A stretch of DNA of 21,713 nucleotides from Sphacelaria rigidula (lineage: Eukaryota > Phaeophyceae > Sphacelariales), in the NCBI GenBank assembly GCA_964200075.2, contig CAXNAA020000392.1, positions 1-21,713 on the forward strand, in the 5' to 3' direction. The position numbers were made by a program, and so were the translations under genes. Of the stretch, positions 1 to 8,900 are shown piece after piece; position 1 is the first letter of the stretch, and each line of letters opens with the position of its first letter. A model generated the notes under the pieces. That model ran no database searches, was not told the DNA's origin, and saw only the letters and a list, made by a program, of their open reading frames with translations.

Positions 1-86
1 GGGGGTGTGAGGCGAGCCGGGTAGGGAGCGGGGGGAAAGCGGGGGGGGGGAGGGGGGGGAGGGGGGGGGGGGGGGGGGGGGGGGAG
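1..86. repeat. G-rich low-complexity tract / poly-G
   Basis: Almost pure G with scattered A, T and C, ending in an uninterrupted G run from about position 61 to 84. Such a tract could form G-quadruplex structure, but at the very edge of a window it could also be a sequencing or assembly artefact. No coding content. Confidence 0.9.
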
Positions 87-884
87 GATACGGCCACGTA
101 GACGGGGGGAAATCCTACAACTGTGTGCCAACTATTCATCACTTCTCTTTTTCACAAATATGGGGATGGATATAGGAGACTGGAGCCGCCTAGCCATGTA
201 AAGCAAGACGGTTGACGTATATTTCGATGACATGCGAAGCGAAACAGCGCTTGGCAGCAGCCACCCTTTCCTACAGGAATCGCGGTGACAGCAACATATC
301 TTGACATTATCTGCCCCTTCCCCCCGATCAAAGCCCCTTCACACTTCACTGTCGCATATTCTGGATATTTGATATGAGAACAATATTCGGTTCGCGTTGT
401 GAGGTGGTGTCTCCACTTCTAGGCGGTTATATATGTGCTTGTACTATATCGACTCGAAGTGGGACCTTCACTGCAATCTTGCTGCAGCCGCGCAACACTG
501 TGTGGCCCTATCGCAATGGTTGATTCAATTAATCAACTGTCGCGTGTTGACTGATCCGCTACGACTACCACCCGTGGTCATAAGATAGACGTACTTGTGT
601 TGATTGAATAGAAACACTCCATGAAGGTTGACACCCCAAATCGCAGCACGAAATATCCAAATCATACTGTGTATACTACACGTTGGCGTGCCGACAGCCC
701 AAGGGCATCAAAACAAGCATGCCAACTCAACAGAATAATCTTCAACCCTCCGGCAACGCCCGAAATATTCACATCGCTCATGTGCACATCACGCCAGAAC
801 GTACTGTCATGATGCAACAACAGGAAACGAACAGTAAAAGAGAACTATCCAGAGCACGAAACCACATCACATCCATGATATTTG
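87..884. other. Intergenic stretch, no gene seen
   Basis: No convincing coding frame or RNA gene on either strand. It lies downstream of the 3' end of the minus-strand gene ending at 885. Its only recognisable content is a copy of a dispersed repeat at about 517-628. Confidence 0.5.
517..628 (+). repeat. Dispersed repeat family 2, copy B
   Basis: Aligns by eye with 8605-8712 and, over its second half, with about 2645-2706. Shared landmarks are GTCGC, then T-ACTGA-CCG, then an ACCA-CCGTGGT block followed by GA-GACGTAC, and a tail with GAAAC-CT and TGAAG. Identity looks like roughly 65-70 percent. All three copies have the same orientation. The class is unknown; it could be a fragment of a SINE, LINE tail or LTR. 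Confidence 0.5.
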
Positions 885-1955
885 CTATCGGGGGGGCTTC
901 AGGCCGACCTTCCTCTCCATTTCTTCTAGCTCTATAGCGCCTATCGGTGCGCGCCGTAAATGCCCCAATTTTGGAGGTGGGGTTTTCACCCCCCCTAACC
1001 TGGATTTTCGTACTTGACCCAACCTATCCTCGAGTTTACCAACTTCTTTGATCGTTTCTTCCATGAGACGCTGTTCATCTTCATCCCCTACAAGAGTTGT
1101 TCTATATTGACTGTCGCGAACGCCACTTTTGCTCTTTGCGGCTTCTTTCGCTGCGCTTTTACTTTTGGCGCTTCTACTTTTGGCGCTTCTACTTTTGGCG
1201 CTTTCATCTGCTACGTCTCTACCACTCGCGCTTCGTTCATCTGAAGATGACGCAAAATGAGACGCATCAGCGTCAACAAACATGGGTTCTGTCTCGTTTT
1301 CCTCGTCTTGGAGGCGCTTTCGCAAAAAGTTGGCGTATGCCGGATGATGCGCTGCGGCAAACGCTGCCCGAGATCGCCTCACAAGACCGATCAAAATGCT
1401 GGGGTTGACCTTTTTGTCGTCTCCCGCTCCCCCCGCTATTCCGGCGTCGACAGCGAATTGTAAACGGGCTAGCGGTCCCCATCCTGCCTTCAACAGCCAT
1501 GGACCTGAAAACAACGCCCCAATAAGTTCGAGGGAAGAGTTGATTGATATCTTTGAAAGAATACCATGAAACGGGAAGTTGACCCACAAAGTGTGTCCGC
1601 ACAGATCTACAACAGACGTGAACAGCGTTTCAGCAGGAACATCGACATGAATATTCAACATAGCTAACACAAGAGCAACTAACAACGCTGCCCCTTGCCC
1701 TCCTGACCAATCCCTCCAGCTCATTCTCCGTGATACTCTATGCTCGGACGCTTGTCCCATGGACTCGTGCCCGCAGGGAGGACGACGCTTTTTAGCCATG
1801 CCAAACGGCCATCGCGCACGGAAAGCCTTCTCCGTAGCTACGACTAGGGTTTCTGCCGTCACATTCCACTGTTGCGGGGGAACATTGTTTTTAATAGTAA
1901 GAGTACTACAAAAGTAGTATACAGGATCGGAGAGACGCCAAGAGGAAAAAATCAC
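885..1955 (-). CDS. Hypothetical protein with hydrophobic segment and basic repeat-bearing C-terminus
   Basis: A 356-codon open frame, far longer than chance at this base composition, so I take it as real coding sequence. I do not recognise the family. It may start at M1 (1955) or at M53 (1799, MAKKRR...), or be the last exon of a spliced gene: a cag acceptor ends at 1869, just before WNVTAE. The region after M53 is basic, followed by a hydrophobic stretch of about 17 residues (GGQGAALLVALVLAML) and a further apolar region. The C-terminal third is charged: an acidic patch (RLQDEENETEPMF), then a Ser-Ala-Lys-Ser-Arg tandem repeat, then a probable coiled-coil helix (EDEQRLMEETIKEVGKLEDR) and a Pro/Lys-rich end. 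A membrane-anchored protein with a soluble coiled-coil tail is one reading. It lies on the same strand as, and downstream of, the large split gene ending at 2744. Confidence 0.7.
   Translation of the reverse strand: MIFSSWRLSDPVYYFCSTLTIKNNVPPQQWNVTAETLVVATEKAFRARWPFGMAKKRRPPCGHESMGQASEHRVSRRMSWRDWSGGQGAALLVALVLAMLNIHVDVPAETLFTSVVDLCGHTLWVNFPFHGILSKISINSSLELIGALFSGPWLLKAGWGPLARLQFAVDAGIAGGAGDDKKVNPSILIGLVRRSRAAFAAAHHPAYANFLRKRLQDEENETEPMFVDADASHFASSSDERSASGRDVADESAKSRSAKSRSAKSKSAAKEAAKSKSGVRDSQYRTTLVGDEDEQRLMEETIKEVGKLEDRLGQVRKSRLGGVKTPPPKLGHLRRAPIGAIELEEMERKVGLKPPR
1161..1205 (-). repeat. 15-bp tandem repeat coding for SAKSR units
   Basis: Three head-to-tail copies of a 15-bp unit (plus strand ACTTTTGGCGCTTCT; the third diverges in its last bases). 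On the minus strand they encode five-residue Ser-Ala-Lys-Ser-Arg/Lys units. Being a multiple of three, the expansion keeps the frame. Confidence 0.9.
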
Positions 1956-2613
1956 GAAATGGGCCTTAACTTCTTGTGTGCGTTTTTTTTTTCATTTTTT
2001 GTCGCTGGCCGCTGATCGCGGGGACCTTGCGGTTCATCCGAGATATCTATCGTGTGCTGGAATCAACCCATGAACATTCGAGTTACGAACGTTCATATAT
2101 CCTGCTCGTACTAACAATGTTCCCCCGTAATAAGGCTTCCATGCTGTTACAATTGAGCGCCTTGTGTTGGTAACGTTCCATCTTGCCACACGTCAAGGTC
2201 CTGCTATGATTATCACTACTAGGACCGACGCCCCATTGGGTAGGGCGACTCGTGTACAGTCAATCCAGGGGATGCCAAAATGAGTTTTACTCGGAGCATC
2301 CCCGAGACTGCCTGGGTAGGGGAGATAAGCAACCTACCCTGGCGCGTACCCGGACACGGAACCATAGCGATGACGATCAATCCTGAGGGAGGGGGCTGAT
2401 GTTGTGGCGAAGTGAAGCGCACCCGCCTCGGCGAACGAACGCGATATACGAAACTGAACGCGGCAAATGGATATGTACTCGGCATGGGTTTCCTTGTTCT
2501 CTGGGGAGCGAAAAAAACAATAAAACTAGTTCGTTGCATGATGAGAACAAAGTGGTTGACACCTCTGCCGAGCTTGTGATGGTCGCCCTTTCACCCATCC
2601 CAGAGTAATCCCG

Positions 2614-2656
2614 TTGTAGTCACTATTGTAGTCACTATTGCAGTCACACTAGTCAC
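2614..2656. repeat. 12-bp tandem repeat
   Basis: Two exact copies of TTGTAGTCACTA, a third diverged copy (TTGCAGTCACAC) and a partial fourth. Confidence 0.9.
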
Positions 2657-2706
2657 AACATAGGCGCACCCAAGATGAACAAAACGGGAACACTCGCTGA
2701 AAGAAA
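2645..2706 (+). repeat. Dispersed repeat family 2, copy C (partial)
   Basis: Resembles the second half of the copy at 8605-8712: CACAACATAGGCGCACCC, then a GAACAAAA block, GAACACTCGCTGAA and GAAA. Identity is about 65 percent by eye. The 5' half is missing or replaced by the adjacent 12-bp tandem repeat. Confidence 0.4.
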
Positions 2707-2743
2707 GTCCTGCAATATTCGTCAACCAGAGGTACAGCGGTAC

Positions 2744-2920
2744 TCAGCCACCTGTCTCGATAAGGCTGTCAAGGCCGTCCTGATCAAGCCCCACGGCCCC
2801 TTTGATCCAAAGCGCTTTCGGTTTGATTGTTCTGTCCACGTCCAAGTACAGGATCCCCGGGGTGCGAGACACCATCTTGGTCACGTTCGCCGTTGGAAAC
2901 AGCATCTCCAGTTTGTTGAC
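2744..2920 (-). CDS. Exon 7 (last) of mTERF-like gene
   Basis: 59 codons including the TGA at 2746-2744 (residues 355-412). Acceptor ...ttgtggggcag. It begins VNKLEMLFPTANVTKMVSRT, then PGILYLDVDRTIKPK (P375), and continues with a non-repeat tail of about 24 residues ending IETGG. The start aligns exactly with exon 6 (K|V-D/N-x-L). Confidence 0.82.
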   Translation of the reverse strand, partial: VNKLEMLFPTANVTKMVSRTPGILYLDVDRTIKPKALWIKGAVGLDQDGLDSLIETGG

Positions 2921-5900
2921 CTGCCCCACAAGAACGAGAAACATAGCCGGGCAAAACACACAACTCACATGAGGGGAAACGAAGGGGAAATCCTTTAGAC
3001 CGAATAACAGAACGGGTCACACCTAGCAGCACAGTGGCCACCAAACACACCGGTAAAGGTGGTCAAGTACATCAGAGCGTCGCAGGCAATATATCCGCGG
3101 TTCGGACGAATCAGAGATCATACGGGTTGACTCCCCATGAATGTTGAATGCGAGCCATGCACCAAAGAGTGGTCCGGTATGAATCACGTATGGTGAAGTT
3201 GCATGATCAAGGTTATACCGCACGAATCGCGAACTGGGAATGTGTACACTTCAAGTAATGTTAGACGAATCAAGAGTGCAAAATATGTACGAATCACACT
3301 TCCTGGATGTATATTGGGTGGGAAACGTGTACACTTGATTTGTCTTGTATAAATGGAAGGTGGGGAACATGTATGTACGATTCATGCTGCATGAACAGAG
3401 ATAGGGCAACATGTGCGCTTGATTCACCTCGTACGGATGGAAGGCGGAGAACATGTACGTATTATCCACCTCGTATGCATGGAAGGTGGGAAACATGAAC
3501 CTGTGATTCGTGCTCACGAACGCAAAGTGGAAAACACGTGCACGACTCCCGTGATTCATGCTGTATGAATTATAGGAAGAAACAGCTAGAAGAATCACTC
3601 TTGGCGCGAAAATGCGTGTTGTGCCATGCTGTACTGTACTGTCCGCGGACTGCAGAGTACACTGCCGGAGTTTTCCCAAAAACGCCCGCGAGCATGCGAA
3701 GACAACTCGTGCTGGTGCTGTGTTGTTCGCAAGTGTTCGTGGTATTACATACAGTGTGTTCAGATCAACTGCACCCCAGAACACTACTTGTTGACGTCCG
3801 AGTCACACGAGTGAAAGTAGAACTGGTTAGCTGTGTGCACTTGTTCGCTGTTGGTCTTGCCAACAATGATGACCATCATCTAAAGGCACCTAGTCTCGAG
3901 ATTCCGTTTGAGCTCTCTCGCTCCGTCCTACCTCGCTTGTGTCTCTGTCGTGTCCGTGGTGGCCGTTTGGACTAAATAACTATCTCACGCGCAGGAACGA
4001 AGCAAGAAGCACCGTCTCAGGACTACATGGATATGACAACGAGCACCCTACAGTACAAATAAGCGACCATGTCCGCATACCTTAGCGGGTAGGCTGTTGA
4101 GACTGCGTATCAGAACGCCGGGAGCGTTTGCGAAGACGTTAGTCACGTTCACTCCTGGAAGTAGGTCCATGAGCGCGTCTACCTGCGGCATCATGCAGGT
4201 GTACGTTCAGCGCACAGCACTGGATCGGCAAACATGTGATGCATCGGATAAAATATTTCTACACAAAAGAGGAGCGACATGACGGACTTACTGTCATGTG
4301 GGGATGGCAGGGAGCGGCGGCAAAACACGCATTCTGGCATCAACTGAGAAACATGCGATGCAGTTATTCTTTCAGAAGACGATCAAGATATGACTATTTG
4401 CAAGGACCAAAACGCTCGAGGCTGCCGTGCCACTCGGAACTGCCGCTAGTGTCTCCTGCGTCACCGTTCTAGGCAACGAATCACGTCGCACTCATGCATT
4501 TCGAAGGGAAGTAAACTAAGCCAAGAGTATACTGATATCATTCAGCCCACCCGAATGACATTGCACACATGAAACATGAACCTGCAAGGATGGAGGGAGC
4601 ACAACGCACAACACACAATACCGCCTACAAATGCTGGTTTGCTGGTTTCAGGTGTACGGTACGTGTCGAACGCAGCGAAGGAAGATTAAGCCGGGACTGA
4701 TTCTACCATGGAGGGACGCGGGGGAGGGGTTGAGCCAACTGTTACACAAAACAGCAACCTCCAAACGCCGCTGCAAAGCACAAGTGTCCGCCTGAATGTT
4801 CTTGTTACCAATATCATGCTCCTTTTCCAAACCACTCGACACGTTTTGCACCCACACGGAAATCCATTATGAGCGTGTGAGGTGTAACACACTCGTGACC
4901 CCATTTTTTCGTGCAACCCCTGCCCCCCCCCCCCCTCTGTGTGGTAAGATGAGACGTGGGCAAACCGCAGTCGAAGGACCAGTGGGCCTGGTGGGAAGAC
5001 AGATGAGTCAGCATTGGCAGATATTTTTTTCTTCAACCTGTAATACTGTAAGGAAGCCGCCGTTTGTACTCCTGCCGAAGGCGAGCGCAAACAAAAAACG
5101 CAACGCTTCAAGTGCGGCATCGTGCCAATAATGCATCTGAATAAATTACATACCCTATAATGGTGCCTTCATAGTACCAGAGACTATTTTGCCCCTCCAT
5201 CCCGAAAGCTTACTGCACAAAATGATCGATGTGGTGAATATCTGTAGCTTCATGTGATTGTATGTATGTGTCCTCTACAAAACAAACCATGCTGCTCCAG
5301 TGGCACTGGGGCATCATCGGGTATATAGTAGCTCGGTTCCCTCGCACCTTTACGTCGAGAGTACCGTTGAGACCCGACATCCTCATCAAACCCGGCGCAG
5401 CCTCCACGAGTCGGACCAATTCCTTATCCGTGGAACTGGGAAATCTCTGTCCAGCCAACCACGAGCAACGTTTTTCAAAGTTCCACGCGCAAACCATGCA
5501 TGAAGGAGTGAAGCGGAACTCTCAATCACTCATGCACGTTGGTAAGAGAGCGTTTGTGAAAACGTCATGGAATTGTCAACCTTCGATTTCTCAATTCTTA
5601 TATAGTCAACAATAGGTGAGCTTACGATCTCGCGTGTTGACAAGTCGACACCAACACCTCCCACAAATTAACTACTTGGGATTTTTCCCCCCGTCAAAAC
5701 TGCATTCGTAGTAGAAATTGGTATCAACATATTACGATCTGGGACGGTGAGCTTAGCTCACCAATAGTTACCTGCGAGAAACAGAAAATAGACAGCATGA
5801 ATTTGTAGAAACACTCCATAGCTAGCCAACACTACGTATGCAGTAGCGTTCTTCACATCATCTATTTCACGACTTTAAACCCCTCTCTCTCCCTCGGGAC

Positions 5901-8900
5901 GACTCTATAGTGTCAAGGGGTCAATCCGCCCCCCTTTCACATACCTGCCTTGCACTTTGATATCGAGCATGGTTATGATGACTGCTCCTACAGCCCCTCG
6001 ACGCCTGTCGAACAATTTTGCCCACACCATTTCAGACGATAATAACTAGATAATACTCTACAGTCGGAATTCCCGCGAAATAAGTCTGCTCAAACTAGCG
6101 TCGGCTCATCGGTTAATCGGTTTGTATCACCGGGGAAGGGCGCCCACTACTGCACACCACACCACACCACACCACCGCGGGAACGATCACCAGAGAATAA
6201 CCGCATAGATGCTTCAGACGTTTGTCCAGTACCACGTGTGTCTGCAGACCTCGACCGCACCATTCCGACGGCCGCGCCACAGACATACTGAAGTTTTCAT
6301 CAAGCGTGGATTGGCACGGACTGCTACCGGAGTTATCCTCCTCACCAACGGGGTGGGTCACAAGGTGGAACACCTTGCATTTTTACGGATCAACTTGGGG
6401 CCGTGGGAAATCTGGGAGTTAAGTGGACTGAGCCAACTATTCCCCCCGAAGGTTGCTGCGGCCTATCGGAAGTTAACGTTTCAACAACCCCTCATGTGCG
6501 TCCAGCCACACTGTAGGTTGATTATTCCTCCGCTACGGGTCGACTACAAGGCGAACACAACGACCAGCAGAAGAATGACCACCAAGAGCGAACCACAACG
6601 GCACGACAAAGGGGGAATACCTAAAACCATCGACTGTTGCGGAGGCTCGTCACCTCTCGTAGTTTGTCCAGGCTTCTCGGCACAGTGTCGTCACTCCTCG
6701 CCAAAACGGTGGGCATACCCTTCAGGATGGTGTGCAAGTTTGCCCCGGGCAGGAGACTCCTTAGGGCCTCCGCCTTCCGCTTTATAGTCTTGGGAGGTAT
6801 GAACACCATCGAGGGGGCGGCCTGTGCATTTTCACACAGAGATTTGTATGCCGTCGAATAGATTACCCCGGGCGCTCGGATTCGCTGTTGAAGAGCCCTA
6901 GTTCCCCCAGGAAGCCGACACATATAAAATAAAACACAGAGTATGACAGTCGTGCTGCATGCCAATATGCCCCGCACGTAGCAGCTACAGAAAACATGCA
7001 TTCACCCCGCAACGGGTCAAGCAAGCAGGGCTAGACTACGAAAAGAGAAGGTAGCCGGTATGGGAATTGGTCACACTGAAGAATAGCATGTGTGCGTCAG
7101 TGGAAAGAGCACAGTATCCGGTTTCGCAAACGCAGCGTGTAGCGTGTACGCAGCTCGACAACGGGAGTATTCACTGTGTTGGAATTGGACAACTGCATGT
7201 CTCTTGTACGCAACTGCCGAGCGGACGGGCCACTACAGTACGTCAGATTCGATGCACCGGATCCACATCCCGCTGTATTGATTTTCAATCCAGCCCCCGT
7301 CTTCGTAGACGGCAAAAATTGGTGCAACTCCACCTGGGAGATGTCAAAACCCCGTCATGCCGCCAAGGGTTTGCAACAAGGAAATAAAGTGACGTGATCA
7401 TCTATTTACCTGGAATATTGCCGAGTCCACCTCAGGAACATGCTCTTTGATGCCCATGATGTTTTGCTCCAGCCTGGGCGACAGATGGCACAAGCAGCGA
7501 GGCATGGCGCAGCACAGCGCACCGTAAATACTGAAGACATGTGCGAGAGTTCTGCAGTAGTGCGCACTGTGGTACACGACGCACACTGCAGCAATCCGAA
7601 AAGCACGTGCAAGGGCACGTACTTCTCGTTCTTGCAAGAGCGGAAAAAACTGCAGCGATATTCGAATGGCGTGTCAGTTACACCGATTCACGCCCGCGAA
7701 TATTGTGCGTCAACTGCGGTTGTCGAAATCGGCGCCCCGAAGGCAAGGTTATGGCACATTGTTGAAACAACTGGAACCAGAATCAACCTCATCACACCCG
7801 CAGGAATACGTGTAGGCATGGAACATGACGTACCTGTATGTTCAGACCTGAACGGAACATATGCTTAGCATTCATCTTTTGTGAAGCTAAGCTTCACCTA
7901 TGGAACTCTAGTAGTGAAGGAAAGACCAAGAGGCCAGGACGAGCAATGCCCTTGAACAAATATTTTCAAAAAGTGACCATCTCCAGGAACAACGTTGGAC
8001 ACAACCTCTCCGTCTCACACGCAATTGGCCATGGCGTGTTTTGGCAAAACAGTTTCAGTGCGCGTGCGAAGTGAGAGCGATCTCTACTTCGTGTACCTGG
8101 TCGCGTTCCTAGACAACATGGAAGGGATGCGCTCCACTACCCGAGCCATATTCGCCGTGGGAAAGGCATCGCTGACGACCTTGCACACTCGTTTCATTTG
8201 GGCCCTGGGTACCAGGAACGTCTGTTGAGGCGTGTCAATCGACAGCGGAGTACGACATAGTCGAAGAGTGCACGAAACGCCAAGATATTTGCGTCACGTG
8301 CGAATGGAGCAACCATGAAATGTGGGGGTACTGGCACCAGTCAGCGTTGACGAAATAGTTCAGAGGTGGTTAGGGTTAGTAGTGGATAGGGTAGAGTAGG
8401 GTATCAAGTGAGGTATTTTGGCGTGTCGACATCGTGGCTAATCTGAAACACTGAGTATGTTTGGCTATTGATACCCCGGGTACTCTGGTGTATTGAGAGT
8501 ATTTGACAACTTGTACCCAGGATACTCTGAGATAATCAGTATCTAGGTTAGTCGATATCCTGGATACCCGGGGTGTTCAGTACATGTACCCATCACTGAT
8601 TGATTTGGTTAATTGATTGTCGCAATTTAACTGACCCGAAGGGAACCAGCCGTGGTTACATGATGGACGTACCCGAGACAGAACAAAAGTGAAACGCTAG
8701 CTGAAGAAATGGAAGACACAGCAAAGGTAGAACAGAACAACATCATTACGGGTACCAAATCGGGTATTCCAGAGAGCGAGTACCCGAGGTACTCTGAGAT
8801 ACCTGGTACTTGCGGCAATGCTTCCCCTGGAATGCTGATTATTTCCGATATCGTGGGAACCTTGCAATACTGAGTACTTTCAGCGGGCTTTCAGCGGCGA

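Larger units (their letters stand above)
1956..2743. other. Intergenic spacer between two minus-strand genes
   Basis: Sequence between the stop of the large split gene (2744) and the 5' end of the 885-1955 frame. No clear coding exon was found, though an upstream exon of the 885-1955 gene could hide here. No AATAAA signal is evident just after the stop. It carries a 12-bp tandem repeat (2614-2656) and part of dispersed family 2. Confidence 0.45.
5447..6653 (-). other. Intron 4 of mTERF-like gene
   Basis: GT-AG intron of 1207 bases, phase 0. It hosts a 162-bp MITE-like element (5608-5769), a copy of dispersed family 1 (5867-5992) and a CACAC microsatellite (6153-6175). Confidence 0.65.

Noticed and set aside
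3538-3975. Plus-strand frame with a signal-peptide-like start at 3694
   Set aside because: Length is within chance for this composition, it lies in an intron of the opposite-strand gene, and no domain or splice support was seen.
6209-6787. 192-codon plus-strand frame
   Set aside because: It overlaps exon 4 of the minus-strand gene in antisense, so constraint on that exon can keep the shadow frame open; the composition is not protein-like throughout.
2300-7840. Extra decayed repeat exons at about 400-bp spacing on the minus strand (near 7833, 7333, 6460, 5037, 4581, 3770, 2562, 2310)
   Set aside because: Each match is weak and several need frameshifts. The seven accepted exons already give a continuous protein with even repeat spacing, so the apparent periodicity is probably pattern-seeking.
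8364-8400. Interstitial telomere
   Set aside because: Only about one and a half TTAGGG-like units followed by degenerate TAGGG words; better explained as the inverted end of the 2.6-kb element.
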